Shown here: positions 1 to 12,304 of the stretch, piece by piece
Layout: every line of letters starts with the position of its first letter
How positions within the stretch are numbered: the stretch's first letter is position 1
Origin: Ceratopteris richardii
Lineage: Eukaryota > Streptophyta > Polypodiopsida > Polypodiales > Pteridaceae
Reading direction: 5' to 3'
DNA length: 64,000 nt
Assembly: GCA_020310875.1 (NCBI GenBank)
Contig: CM035406.1
Coordinates: forward strand, 227,771,942 to 227,835,941
Program-made: the position numbers and the translations under genes
The notes under the pieces: generated by a model
Told to the model about the DNA's origin: nothing
The model's database searches: none
What the model saw: the letters and a program-made list of their open reading frames with translations, nothing else

Positions 1-650
1 ACTTAACCAAGTGGGTAGAAGCTAAAGACACCAAGAAACGTGATGCCCAAACTATTGCAAAATTCTTATTTGAAAACAATTTCACTAGGTTTGGACTACC
101 TATTGAGATAGTCAATGATAGGGGTACATACTTCATTAATGAAGTCATTGAGTCACTCATGAATGAGTTCTTGGTGATTAATAATAAACTTGCACCCTAT
201 CACCCATGAGCCAATGGACAAGTTGAAAGTTCAAATAAGGTATTATGCATAATTTTGATGAAAATAATAAATAATGGTAGATCATGTTGGGACAAGAAAT
301 TGCACCATGGAATTTGGGTTTGTAGGTTAGATTATAAGATAGCTATAGGAACTATGCCATTTAACCTAGTTTATGGACAAAATGCCATACTACCAATATT
401 TCCTACTCTTTGAGTAGCCAAGAAGTATGAATGGACATGACATGACATGTCTAATCAATTGGATCAAATCAAGAAGTTGCATGAAACTAGGTTACTGATA
501 GTGGTTAGAATCTATGCTACCAAGAGAATACATAAAGCATACTATGATTATCACATAAAACACAAAGGTCTCAAGGTTGGAGATATATTACTATACACCT
601 TGAAGCAACATGCAAAGAAGCTCCAACAAAGAGGATATGGTTGAGAATGA
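1..650 (+). pseudogene. Ty3/gypsy integrase C-terminal remnant
   Basis: Reading frame 3 gives the end of a gypsy integrase: LTKWVEAK, then a GLP.EIVNDRG stretch (second catalytic Asp), then YHP-stop-ANGQVE with the catalytic Glu, then a tail resembling the TQRIRKAYYD and LLYTLKQH region that follows the core in plant gypsy integrases. The stop inside YHP(x)ANGQVE is TGA, where the family usually has Gln or Arg, so a CGA-to-TGA change is likely. A second stop lies near 412. Integrase inserts retrotransposon DNA; this copy cannot encode one. The element continues left of the window. Assignment to Ty3/gypsy is firm; the clade is not determined. Confidence 0.8.
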
Positions 651-1410
651 GTCTCATCCAAATGAATCCATTTCTCGATCCATCATATCTCTTCAAGAAA
701 ACCCTTATTCCAATGTAGCAACCAACAACCAGCCAATCAATTCTAGGACTATTCAAGATAGGGTACAAAAGAAGCTCATCGAAGCCCAAAGACATCATCA
801 ATAATCTTGGATTCCAAAGAAAACCTTAAAGGAAGCTATACGAGCATTGGAACAAGAAATAGTTCTCAAACCAAAGGCTATTCAAATAATTCACAACAAT
901 CAAAGATTATCAAGCTCATGGAAGCAAATGAAGAAAAATGATTGGAGCAACCTAATATGGAGGATCAAGAAAAAGCAAACAACACCAAAACAAAAACAAG
1001 CTAAACTACATGAAGATCAACATCAAGTACCATGAAATACCAAATGTGGAGACCCAAATGCAAATCAAGCGAAGAAATAGCTTGAGAAGTGGTTTCATTC
1101 TTGCACACATGTGGAGCTAAATGCATTTAGACTATGCACAATAGGGCCACACTTCAAGGTCTCGCATTTGGCACATGGCTTTTCCAAGATTGTTTAGTGT
1201 TGCACATTTCCTCAAAAGGGGAATAGTTCTTCAGTTATACTCTAGTAGTTTAGAACTTTGTCTAACCATAAATAATTCTTTGCTTTGACTATTACTAATC
1301 TATTTGTTTTCTTTCTCATTAAAAAAAATGGTATTCAAGTCTTAAGGAACAACAGGGTGATTATCTAATTAATGCAAGAGGGGAACCACACAGATTGGGG
1401 CAAGGAAGAA
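651..1410. other. retroelement 3' region without recognisable gene
   Basis: Non-coding. Short open frames at 610-804 and 847-1035 look like frame-broken continuation of the gypsy element, but I recognise no domain. A purine run (AAAAGGGGAA) near 1214-1223 could be a decayed polypurine tract. I could not define an LTR here. Confidence 0.4.
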
Positions 1411-1687
1411 TGATCTTCTTCTTCTTCTTCTTCTATTACATAAAGAGAATATACAAGAATGACCTAGTACAACATACAACTAGTGCCCGTGCAATATATA
1501 AAGAACAATACACAAGAAAAATCCTAATGTCAGCAAATTAGTGAGTTAGAAAGAAACAGATGTGCCATCACTCTTGGTAGATAAATATAATAAAGATCAC
1601 TAAATTATCCCTAACATATACCGGCATGACTGAAAAAGTGATATGTGTCATCCTTGATCATCACATGTTGAGCTTGATATTTTAACA
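1411..1687 (-). repeat. copia 3' LTR (about 277 bp)
   Basis: On the minus strand it starts TGTTAAAATATC directly after the polypurine tract. It ends at the complement of a TG at 1411, just before a short TTC-repeat run. The inner boundary is well supported; the outer one is placed by the TG...CA rule only. Confidence 0.6.
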
Positions 1688-1699
1688 CTCCCCCTCAAG

Positions 1700-3004
1700 C
1701 TCAACATCATGTCTTGTAATCCAAGCATCTTCTAAAACTTCTTCACATTCTCTGCTCCAAGTGATTGAGTGAAAATATGAGCAACATTCTCATGTGTCCT
1801 TACATGAACAAGATCAATATCACTTGCTAATATCTTTTCTCTGATGAAGTGATAATATACCTTGATGCTTTGTTCTAGCATGAAAAATAGGATTTCATGC
1901 TAAATAGATGCTGCTAAGATTATCACAATAAATGGTGATAGGCTTTTGCATGTTCACATCTAAATCTATAAGTAGCATCTATATCCATGATGCTTTGCAT
2001 GCTTCCATTGTAGCATCTCTATACTCAGCCTTTGTACTCAACAAAGCAACAATGGGTTTCTTCTTATTAGTCTATGTGATAGTTGCACTCTCAAGTGAGA
2101 ATAAAACGCTACTAGTAGATCTTCTATCTTGAATATTACTAGTCCAATATGCATTGGTGGATCCATGAACCTGAAATTTTGCACTAACTTCATAAAACAA
2201 TGCATAATCCAAAGTAGTATTCAAGTACCATAGAGTGCATCTTAGAGCATCTAAATGTGGTTTTTTGGGAACCTGCATAAACTAATTTGAATTCCTATAG
2301 TGTATCTTAGATGAGGTCTTGTAAATGTGAGATATATCAAAATTCTCACAATTTTCTTGTACATAGTAGCATTTTCCAATGCTTCACCTGATGTAGTATC
2401 CAACTTCAAATACTAATCTAATGCCATAGAAATTGGCTTACAATAAGCCATGCCATACTTTTGCAACATACTCAAGGCATATTGCGTTTGTGACATCCAT
2501 ATACCTATTTATGTATGTATAAACTCAATGCGCAAAAAGTAGCACAACACACAAATATCTTTCATGTCAAATTCCTGCATAAGGAGTTGCTTTACCTCTT
2601 TAATGCTTTCTTCATTATCATCACCTACAATCAAGTCATCGAAATAAATAGCCATAATCGTGATGCTATCATCATCCTTCCTTGCATATAATGAGTGATT
2701 TGCATCGCACATAGAAAATCCAATGGTGGTTAAATAATCTACCATTCTTGCATGTCAAGCATGAGGGGCTTGTTTAAGCCCATACAAAGCCTTTTGAAAT
2801 CTGCAAACATATTTTGGGTACTTTGAATCCTCATATCCTTGTGGCTGATCCATGTATACTTCTTCTCGCAACTTTCCATGTAAGAAGGCATTCTTCACAT
2901 CCATGTGATGCAAAATCCATCCTTTTGTTGTAGCTCTAACAGTAGACATTTTAGCTACATGGTGGAAAGTTTCCTCATAATCAAGGCTATATGTTTGTGC
3001 ATAT
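1700..3004 (-). pseudogene. copia reverse transcriptase/RNase H remnant
   Basis: Three minus-strand open pieces follow one another: 2755-2949 ([37 protein letters not shown]), 2509-2745 (YFDDLIVGDDNEE, where the catalytic box is YFDD instead of the usual YVDD) and 2072-2278 (the W.L..T.DY.L.Y and S.DR.STS part before RNase H). These are standard copia RT landmarks. Frames change between the pieces and a stop interrupts LKQAPHA, so the copy is dead. The N-terminal RT, integrase, protease and gag are absent because the fragment ends at the gypsy LTR at 3005. Confidence 0.85.
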
Positions 3005-3909
3005 TGTTGAAGACGACTGAAGATAAAGAGCTAAGGAAGAAAGAAGAAGAAAGAAGTGAAGACAACAAGGCCCAAAATTTTCATTTTTTTTCGTCGTTTT
3101 TCTTTTTCAAGCTCCATTGTAAAATCTTCAAGAAGTCATGTAAATGCTCTAAAGGAGTCCTCTAGATGCATGATATGTGAAGAATGTAACATTATCCCTA
3201 AACAATATTAGGAACTTAGTGATTTACATGAAAAGTGTCAGTCTCTTATGTGAAAGGACCATTTCTAGGGCACATGTGTATAAGCCACTTTGTGACTCTT
3301 TGTAAAAAACTTTTTGCCATTGTGAAGAACTAACAAGAAAATTTTAGAATTTGCTTCTCCTTGTCTATGTATCTCCTTCTCCATGAGCTTGCATGTGTGC
3401 GTGATGCATGAAATGTGTGCCTAGAGGTGTCAACTACCCCTTCCCTGTTCTTTTTGCCATTGTGGTGTGAAGCTTAGTAAGTTGTGGAGCAAGAGTTGGT
3501 GTTTCTTGAAACTCTGTATTTTGCTCATAACTTGAAGTATTCTTGTTAGATTAAGCTAAAATTACTAGATGTATCTTGTCGAGAGCTTCAAAAGGAACCC
3601 ACTATTGACTATATTCGGGTACCAGAGCTAAGAGATATGGCTTAATTTGTGCTTGCTGCTATAACAAGTATTGCAATACACATTTTTAGTGAGAGAGGTG
3701 ACCTAAAGGGTAGCTATCCCTAATTTGTATGCATTTTTTGTTCATTCACTTCATAGCCATCATGAGAGCACGTCCTCATACACCTGGTTTGGTCTAAGTC
3801 CTTGGATTGATAATTTAATGGGTGTATCAATCCACCACTATATGCACTTGTTGATGATTGAGGTCTCCTTCATCACAAGTCCCTAAGGCATTGTGAGCTT
3901 ACGTACACA
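3005..3909 (+). repeat. gypsy 5' LTR (about 905 bp)
   Basis: It starts TGTTGAAGACG and ends near TACACA just before the primer site. The start is placed where minus-strand copia coding sequence breaks off. The end is uncertain by a few bases (3907 or 3909). Confidence 0.55.
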
Positions 3910-3915
3910 TGTTTT

Positions 3916-3934
3916 TGGTGCCATTGTCGAGATC
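3916..3934 (+). other. primer-binding site, tRNA-Asp type
   Basis: TGGTGCCATTGTCGAGATC is close to the plant gypsy primer site TGGCGCCGTTGCCGGGGA, which pairs with the 3' end of tRNA-Asp and is typical of Athila and Tat lineages. Most differences are C-to-T or G-to-A. A second related sequence (ATTGCTGGGGAAC) follows near 3969. Confidence 0.55.
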
Positions 3935-4404
3935 AATTCCAATCAAGGCACCTTCCAATTTTTGCATCATTGCTGGGGAACATTGCTCAAGGACAAGCGT
4001 TCTGATGGTGAGATCATATATTTGTGATGTTGGAAGGTAAAAAATAGTCAATTTTTGTTAATTTTTTATTTGTTTTCTCCACCTTCAACATCATCAACAT
4101 CTTCTCCCATCTTCATCTTCATAGAATTTTTTTGTTTTTAACTAAATATTCCCTATTTTCACCTCATTTCTCATTCGTGGTGATGCGTGAGAGAGTGAGA
4201 GAGACAAGTGTTTGTGTGTGCAAGTCTCTATGATTTTTGTGATCTTCTACATGACACATATTTCTCAATGCTCGAATTCGAAGTTCCTACCAAAACTCTA
4301 AGAAAATTGCAATTTTGTGGAAAAAATCACGACTTTGTGAAAAATTCAAATTTTTCTAGAGCATCACAATCACCTTAGTATTGGAAATTCCCGCATAAAA
4401 CCAT

Positions 4405-4850
4405 TCACAAAATCATGATTCTCTCGTTGTCACAACATCATGATTGTATCATAGCATCATGATTATCTAACTTTCACAAAATCATGATTCTCTGGTTGTC
4501 ACAACATTGTGCTTGTCTCACAGCATCACAATTGTCTGACTCTCACAAAATCACAATTCTCTGGTTGTCACAACATCGCGATTGTCTCACAGCATCATGA
4601 TTGTTTGACTCTCATAAAATCATGACCCTCTAGTTTTCACAACATCACGATTGTCTCACAACATCATGATTGTCTGACTCTCAAAAAATCATGATTCTTT
4701 GGTTGTTGCAACATCGTGATTGTCTCACAGCATCGTGATTGTCTCATAGCATCGCGATTGTCTAACTTTCACAAAATCGCGATTCTTTGGTTGTCACAAC
4801 ATCACGATTTTCTCATAACATCATGATTCTCTTAGACAATCGTGAAATTT
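4405..4850 (+). repeat. 69-bp tandem repeat in gypsy leader
   Basis: Phase points fall at 4417, 4486, 4555, 4624, 4693 and 4781, giving steps of 69, 69, 69, 69 and 88 bp; the last step carries one extra 19-bp subunit. Each unit has three subunits, each ending in a variant of ATCGCGATT: ATCATGATT, ATCACGATT, ATCGTGATT, ATCACAATT or the intact form. The array lies in the untranslated leader, before any gag-like frame. Confidence 0.85.
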
Positions 4851-5619
4851 TCACCCAATCAAGTTGCCTTAAACAAGTACATAAATATCTCGAGAGGTTT
4901 CGTTTGTTTGTTGACCCCCAAGAGCTTGAATTGACGTAACTTTCTCATACAAAATCAATTTTGTAAGCTCTCAAGTTCGTTAGAAAGCTTGTTTCGAAGT
5001 GGTTAACTTGAAGTGACCTTCACGTGATATTAAGAAGTGAAGGGAGATCCCGAGGATTTTTCAGCAATACAAGGGGGGAAATGGGTCTTTAAAAAATACT
5101 TGAATCAAAATTGTCTATCAAATAAATTAAATTTAAAGCTTGATCCAAACTTGGTACTTTTATAGGTCCATTAAGAGCCATTCAAGGGTGTCTAGAGCAA
5201 GGTAAAGAGCAGAACAAAGCAAGTTTTGGGGAGCAAGCTTAGTAGACAATAGATCACTTTTCGGTGCACCAAACTCAAGGTTGGAAGAACTCTCAACCTC
5301 TCAACCAATGTCTAGTACAAGCTAAGTCCGATTAGTGGTATTGATTAATTAGGGTCACTTTAGGAATGATATAAGTGCAACAAACCCTAATTACTCATGT
5401 TAAAGTGTAAGTTAGGATGTTGTTGCGACAAACCCTAAAGAAAAAGGACTTAAGTGGATTGATCATATCTCAAAGTGTGATAAAAATCAAGTATTCCTAA
5501 TGATGATATTTGTGAGACAAGATTACATTGGAGAGATCTATAAAAAAACAAGTAATTGATTCAAAAGAGCATTGCAACATAGTTGCACTTGGGAAAATTG
5601 GGACTAGTAGACAAAGCTT

Positions 5620-5811
5620 ATGAACCTTAGATCAGGTAGACACCTAGGCCGGGATAGACAAAGCATCAGATCATCTAAAGCTAGTGCCAAAAATTTGCAT
5701 GAAAATGGTAGAACTAGCTCAGTCTATGCTCAAGGCCAATCAATTGTTCAATCAAACAAATTCTATCAAATCGATTTGCATTTCCAAGGCTTACTAGAAA
5801 GACTAGAGTAG
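5620..5811 (+). pseudogene. gag-like N-terminal fragment
   Basis: A 63-codon frame opens with MNLRSGRHLG. An N-terminal LRSG motif is common at the start of plant gypsy gag proteins, and the position downstream of a primer site and leader fits. The frame closes at 5809-5811 with no capsid domain, and the next 300 bases contain several stops. I treat it as a broken gag start with modest confidence. Confidence 0.4.
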
Positions 5812-6110
5812 TTGGTAAACAAGATGCAGGATTCTTTACCTCCATAGGCTCAACAACTGATTGCTAGGAAAGAACTATTCTAAACAACAAACATTATAGA
5901 ATCTTAAATGTTTAGGAGTGTATTGGCCTAGTATGGATAGAGAAATACATGCGATGATTAAGAAATGTCTAGGTGCTAGAAGATCCCCCCAGTGGAGTAT
6001 GCTACCCTTTATCATGTGCTGTTAATTCCATAATGGAGTGCTCCATAAGAACACTACCCAACAAGGCTAGCCTAGCAAGAAAACGAAGCATGGAGCAAAA
6101 GGCTCAGGAC

Positions 6111-7220
6111 TGCTGGTGCATAAAAACCACCACAAGAACCAAGCTAATATGATATTGGAACACCTCTATAATTGACAATAGCTGAGCAATCCTAAAACTC
6201 AACCCTTGAGAAAAATTGAATTAATTCTGATTTCATTCTAGTATGTTTTTAGTGACTTTACGGTTTCTTTTCAGTGGTTTATGGTTTCTTTTTTGTGGTT
6301 TATTGTTTCTTTTTTATGACTTTCTGGTGTCAAAAACTCTCAAAAATCACACAGTCTAGTGTCTTTCTATTGGTTTTCCACCTACGCTTCCACTATACAA
6401 TAATTACAAATATTGAATTCATTAACTTAACATACCTTCACAGTTGATCATAATTCTCTGAATACACATTCCGGTTTGCAAAAATCTTTCATTCATTTGC
6501 AGTAGAAGATGATAATTTCATAGTGATCTATCACTTATGAAACCATACACTATATGTCAAGAACTAACTCTAACAAGATCAAGAAAATGTGCCAAAAAAT
6601 TCGTAACTGTAAGTAACATTCATATAGTTATGAAATTAGTTTGATTTCTTCACACAAAGAGAAATGACACAATCCTTGTACCACAAATATGTGTTTTCTA
6701 TTAGAGAAGATGAATACAAAATGGTATGGCCTTCTTCTGTTCATAACCATAGAAAGTTCTCTTATACTGAGTAACCTTCCATCACCATCTCTCTTAGAAA
6801 TTATCTCGACTGCCTCATTCACATGTAGGACTTACAAATCGAGTTCTCTACTCTTTTCTACTTACACTCAGTCTATATCTACTATAGTCTATATCCTAGT
6901 ATAGTCTATATCTCTCTCTTCTTATCTACAGTGTCTCTTTGCACACATTGCACACTGCACCTTACACACTACACACTTGTCTATTTCATTGGATGAACAT
7001 ATATACACAACTGATTTGTACGCTTCTAAATTCAAGAACTACGTAATCTCTAGGATTCTCATAATAGAATTGATTTTCTAGTCACACTATTACAATTGTG
7101 AATTTTTCCCTTCACGTAAGCATAGGTTTCTAAATGTCTAACTTCTATAGCTCTTAGTCCTTCTTCTTCTTGTTGACGTCTTCTTGTCTTCATGTCTAAT
7201 TAGTGAGTGAAGCCCCAACA
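6111..7220 (-). repeat. copia 3' LTR (about 1110 bp)
   Basis: The plus-strand start TGCTGGTGCATAAAAACCAC is alignable with TGTTGATGTGTGAAACATCAC of the LTR at 30121, and the end CCCCAACA matches CTCCAACA at 31166. Length agrees with the 1046- and 1115-bp LTRs of the full element. Its middle is strongly diverged. Confidence 0.6.
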
Positions 7221-7221
7221 A

Positions 7222-8960
7222 CTCCCCCTCAATCATTAATTAGCATCCTCTGATTTCTTCATGTATCTTTATTCTCTTTTATTCCTACCATTCCCTTGAA
7301 TCTACTTGTCTTTACTCCATCCAAGCTTTTGTCAGGATATCTGCTATTTGAACCTTTGTAGGAGAATATACCACTTAAAGTTCCTTCTCCATTACCTTTT
7401 CTCTCAAGAAATGATATTGAATCTTTATATGCTTTGTGCTTGCATGAAATACTAGATTTGTTGCAAGATATAATGAACTCATATTATCCCCAAATATGAT
7501 AGATATACCTTGAACAATGCCCAAGCTTTTGAACAAGGCCTACATCTACACTGATTCTTTAGCTGCTTTCACAATTCCTTTGTACTCTACTTCTATTGAT
7601 GATAATGCCATTGTATGTTGCTTCCTTGAACACCATCTCACAAGCTTATCACCTATGTACACCATATATCCATGCGTTGATCTTCTATCATCTTGACTTC
7701 CAGCCCAATCTGAGTCACTGAATGCTCTCAACTTTATGTCTGAAGTAAAAGGATAATATAATCCTTCCTTTATAGTCCGCTTTATATATCTAGGAAATCT
7801 TTGACATGCAATCCAATGTTGATCCTTTGGACAATGCATGTGAAAGAACTCCCACTGTATAACTGAGACTAGGACTTGTTAGTGTAGCATAAATTTAACT
7901 TCCCACTAATGATTGATACTTCCGCATGTCTTTGAAATCTAAACCATCATACTTGCTAAGCTTATGATTTATCTTCAAGTGGAGTTGAAGCTTCTCTACA
8001 ATTCTCCATGTTAAACTTCTTTAGTAGGTTTAGAAGATATTTTTCTTGTGATATATATATGCCATGATTTGCATAAGGAATTTGCATTCCAAGAAAATAT
8101 GACAATTTTCCTAGATCACTTATTTTGAATTCGCTTTCAAGTAATCTTTTCACCTCTATGATTCCTTCATTTGAGGTACCTATAATTATAATGTCATCTA
8201 CATAAATACAAATGTAAATTGTACCTTCATATGTTCTCTTGATAAGTAGACTTGCATCTACCTTTGAACTTTGATACCCAACATCATTGAGATACTTCAC
8301 AAGCATATAAATCCAAGCTCTTGGAGCTCGCTTTAGCCCATAAAGTGTTGTTCTCAGTCTACAGATATAATCTGGATACCTATCATTCAAAAACCCTTGA
8401 GGTTGCTCCGTTTATACTTTGTCACATATGTATCCATTCAAAAATGAATTCTATATGTCTAGTTGACTCAATGTCCATCCTTTAGATGCTGCAATAGCAA
8501 TAATTGTTTTTATAGTTGACATCTTTGCCATAGGACTAAATGTCTCATCATAATCCATGCCATGAGTCTGAGCATAGCCTTTGACCACCAGTCTAGCTTT
8601 ATATCTAGATATTCTTCCATCTGCAAGCTTAAATCCATTTATTTCCAATCACCTTCTTTCCATTTGGCTTTGGAACAAGTTCCCAAGTCTTGTTCTCCTC
8701 AAGTGCATTGAACTCTTCCTTCGTTGCTTCTTCCCATTGTTTCTTACCTTTTGCTTCATCATAACTGTGAGGTTCTTCATCTTCTTTGACCATATAAGCA
8801 TAATTTTTTTGACTCATATAAGAAGTGTCATATGAGTAGCTTGTTGGTTGTCTCCTCAATCTGGTTGACCTTCTAGGCTCACATCCTTCATGTGTATCTG
8901 AATATACTTCTTCATCAAACCTAGGTACATCTTCATACCTCCTTGATTAGAATCTCTCAA
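7222..8960 (-). pseudogene. copia pol remnant (RT and RNase H)
   Basis: Four minus-strand pieces: 8629-8859 (KTWELVPKPNGKKVIGNKW, start of RT), 8451-8648 (YKARLVVKGYAQTHG, DYDETFSPMAK), 7962-8390 (LYGLKRAPRAW, the YVDD catalytic box in IYVDDIIIIG, LSYFLGMQIPY) and 7546-7839 (RYIKRTIKEGLYYP, FSDSDWAGS, SSIEVEYKG of RNase H). Breaks at about 8450 and 8630 and short internal stops separate them. The catalytic YVDD is intact but the gene cannot give one protein. Integrase and gag are absent. Confidence 0.85.
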
Positions 8961-8999
8961 ACTATGCTCATCACTTATTTCATTTACAATATTCTAACT

Positions 9000-11900
9000 T
9001 TGGGTAAAGGTTCATCTATAGCATATTGGACATACCTTTACTGATGAAACCTTAGAAAAATAAAAAATTGGATGTGAAAACTTCCTATTTCCACAAGAAA
9101 GGAAGAAATTCGAACCGATGATTAAAAAGCATGGCAAATCATTTGCATTTGAACTGAGAGAAATAGGTTGTGTAGATCCAAAGGTAGCATCTTCGATGGT
9201 GATTTTCACCATTCCTTATATTCCATGGAATTTACAAGCTATCCCAGTACCAAAATCTCATCTTCTAGAACTGATTTGTTTATTAAAAGAGAAAATTAGC
9301 ATGAAGATTTTGGAGCCTTCTATAGCTCCTTATTCAAATCAATGGTTTATTGTGCTGAAGAATAGTGGAAAATTGACATTCATTCAAGATCTTCAGCCAG
9401 TAAACAAAGTGACAATAAGGAATGTTAGAAGTAGACCGCTTGTAGATTATTATGCAGAAGCCTTTGCTGGCCATGCGATCTATTCCATTGGAGATCTCTA
9501 CTCTGGATACAACCAATTTCAATTGGCGTTAGGAAGTAGAGATATAACAACAATGAAGACCCCATTAGGGTTGATGCACATGTGCACGTTACCAGAAAGA
9601 GCTACCAACTCTATGACACACTTGATGAATGCGATGCATCATGTATTACATGATTTTATTCCATGACTAACTATGACATTCCTCGATGATGTGCTAATAA
9701 AAGGGTGTGAGGAGAGTATGAAATATTATCAACTTGATGATGAAGGATGTAGGAAATTTGGGAAAGATCACATATTAGATTGCGAGAAGATTCTAGAACA
9801 ATTTGAAGAAGTTCATATGATCCTTTCTGGTGAAAAATCAGTGTTTGTTGTTAATTAGGTATTAATAGTTGGTCACATGTGTGGTCATTATGGATGCAAA
9901 CCATATCTTGCAAAGAAAGATGCAATTAATCAATTACCCAATGTTTGCTACAATATGAGTGAAGTTAGACAGTTTCTTGGAGCATGTGTGTTTTATTGCA
10001 TTTGGAAACCACATTTTGCTCATGTGGAAAATGACTTGTATCAACTTTTGAGAAAAAGACAGAAGTTTGTTTGGACTGAAAAGCATACTAAAACTATGGA
10101 ATCATTGAAAAGTCTGCTCGGCTCTTGTTCTAAAAAAGACATATTTTACTAGTGGGAATCCTATAATCCCAACAGTAGATACAAGTCATGTTAGTATAGG
10201 ATGGGCAATAGGGCAAGATGATGAAAATGGGCATAGATATGCAATTAGATTTGGAGCAAAAATTTTACATGAGAGACAAAGGAATTACCTGCAAATCAAG
10301 AGAGAACTGTGGGGAGTTGTAACAGTTGTGGGGAGTTGTAAGAGCTTTGAAGTGTGACAAACAATACTTCATTGGAGCATATGTAATTGTGGAAACTGAC
10401 TGTTTACCAATTCTTGGTATGATTGTTAATTGCTCTACTCCTGATATAGCAATGCTCTGATGGATTGCTTATATAAAATCAATTAATCCTAAGTTTGTTC
10501 ACATTTCAAGAAAGGCAAATCTAGTTCCTAACATGCTCTCATGAGCTAGATTGAAAAATGTTGAAGGAGAAAATGGTGAAAAAGAGAGAGAATTATATGC
10601 TTGCATATATGAAGCTAATAACTTCACATTAGAACAATTTAATGAAGATGAGTATGAAGGAAATTGGAAAGAGTTTGGAAATTATTTAAGCAATCTAGCT
10701 CCAAAAAATCATTGGTCTTAAGCCAGATTTAGAGATATTAGGATGAAAGCTTTCAACTTTTTCCTAAAAGATGGCAATTTATGGAGACATGCAAAAGGGA
10801 AGATTGTGAATCCTCAAAGAGGTGTGGGATCGAGATTATTACAAAAGCAAGTTATGAAAGAAATACATGATACTGTTTGGCATGACATAAAGGGTTTTTC
10901 GGAACCTATGAACAGATAAGAGAACAATATTGGTGGAAAGGAATGTATTTTGATGTGTTAAATTATGTTTCCACTTGCAAGATTTGTCAATTGCATTCAT
11001 TTGTTAAGCACCATGATAGTCTACACCCCACATATCCACCTAGCATTCACAACAAATGGGTGGTTGATTTAGTGACAATGGCAATAGGAGTGAATAATAT
11101 GTGTTACATTGTTTTAGCTAGAGATGATTTAACACATCATGTGGAAGGGAGAGCACGAAGAACTAAATCGACCACTAATGTGTGTAAATTTTTAGTAGAA
11201 GATGCCATTTGTAGGTTTGGATATGTGGATAAGATTGTACCTGATCGAGGAGAATTGGATGCACTAGATACAAGGGATTTTTTTGCTAAACATGGAATTC
11301 GATTAGCCCTTACAACCGCATTCAATCCAAAAGCAAATGGAAAAATTGAGTGAGGGCATGCGCCAATTGGTAAAGCCCTTGCAAAAGCATGTGAGGGAAA
11401 CATCCGTTATAGGCCTTATTTCCTTTCATTCGCATTTCTGGTAGATCGCATGACATGTACATGTACCACTGGATTTATGCCAGTTGAGTTGATGTAGACC
11501 AAAAAACCGATTTTTCCAATAGAATCTCATGTCCTCTCTTGGCTTATGTTGCCTTGGGATATTAATCTATCTCAAGAAGAACTCTTGTGTTTAAGAATGC
11601 AACAATTAGAACAAGGGCAAGAATGATTATAGGAGGCAAAAGAGAAACTGAAGGTGTCAAGAATAAAAAAACAAAGTTTACTTTGATAAAAAAACATCGA
11701 TTGAGACCAAGAGACATACAAGAAAATGATTGGGTCGTAGTGTACGATAGCACATTTGATACACAATACAAAGCTAGAAGAAAATTGGTGAGATGTTGGT
11801 TTGGCCCATAGATTGTACATAAAGTCAATGCCAATAATACTTATGTTTTAAAAGAGCTAGATAATACCATCTTTAAAGTACCTTTTACAGGGAAAAGGGT

Positions 11901-12006
11901 CAAACTTTTTAAGAAGAGAGAGAATGAGGATTATGAGTTACTTGAAGAGAAAGAAGCTGAGGAAATTATTGGAGAGGATCAAGGCAAAGACATGAATGGA
12001 ACTTGA
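9000..12006 (+). pseudogene. Ty3/gypsy pol remnant (RT, RNase H, integrase)
   Basis: Landmarks in order: RT 9118-9666 (MKILEPSIAPYSNQWF, FIQDLQPVNKVTIRN, YSIGDLYSGYNQFQ, TTMKTPLGLMHM), RT catalytic box FLDDV at 9679 after a TGA break, RT thumb 9877-10152 (VRQFLGACVFYCIW), RNase H about 10150-10540 (VDTSHVSIGWAIGQ, RYAIRFGAK), integrase zinc region and core 10943-11353 (CKICQLHS, VDLVTMAIG, NPKANGKIE), and a C-terminal RWFGP-like piece (CWFGP) to 12006 with VNANNTYVLKEL and GKRVKLFKKRE. At least six stops or frameshifts break it. RT box FLDD in place of YLDD is tolerated in this superfamily. The lineage is not one of the common angiosperm chromoviruses by eye. Confidence 0.85.
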
Positions 12007-12304
12007 AAACAAACAATTTGTATATATATCTATGTATATATTGATAAATATATATAAACAATAATGGTTGAAAGTTCAGTTTTGATGTGCTTAATAATGA
12101 GAATTGAGATGCGTAGAAAGAGTGATCAAATATTAAATAATGTGAAAGTGCAAAAGTGTGAGTAAATGTGTGTTGATTAAAGTATGTGTGTGTGCATGCA
12201 TGTTGATGTATATGTATAGACATTCTGTATGTGTTTTACTTTCTAATGGGTTTTTTCATGCAGGCACGGTTGAAGAGAGAGAATTGTAATTCAGTTGTGT
12301 AACC

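Larger units (their letters stand above)
1411..3004 (-). mobile_element. Ty1/copia retrotransposon fragment with 3' LTR
   Basis: A minus-strand copia element is represented by its 3' LTR (1411-1687), the polypurine tract beside it (complement of CTCCCCCTCAAG at 1688-1699) and the end of pol up to 3004. It stops abruptly inside reverse transcriptase, exactly where a plus-strand gypsy LTR beginning TGTTGAAG starts at 3005. The simplest reading is that the gypsy element inserted into this copia copy. The 5' half was not found downstream, so it may have been deleted or rearranged. Confidence 0.75.
3005..6110 (+). mobile_element. Ty3/gypsy element, 5' part (LTR, primer site, leader, gag start)
   Basis: A plus-strand LTR retrotransposon begins at 3005 and can be followed through a tRNA-Asp-like primer site near 3916, a long leader and a gag-like start at 5620. 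At 6111 it is interrupted by the LTR of a minus-strand copia element. The pol at 9000-12006 lies on the same strand beyond that copia and could be its continuation, but I cannot prove they were one element. No 3' LTR copy of 3005-3909 was recognised. Confidence 0.6.
6111..8990 (-). mobile_element. Ty1/copia element, 5'-truncated, same family as 30121-38996
   Basis: A minus-strand copy with its 3' LTR (6111-7220), polypurine tract (complement of CTCCCCCTCAATC after 7220) and RNase H plus RT up to about 8990. Sequence and protein match the full-length element at 30121-38996 closely. The copy loses similarity near 8950-8990, where plus-strand gypsy pol begins, so gag, protease and integrase are missing. 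Confidence 0.8.

Noticed and set aside
4405..4850. CRISPR-like array from regular short repeats
   Set aside because: Units are contiguous with no unique spacers, and the context is a plant retrotransposon leader.
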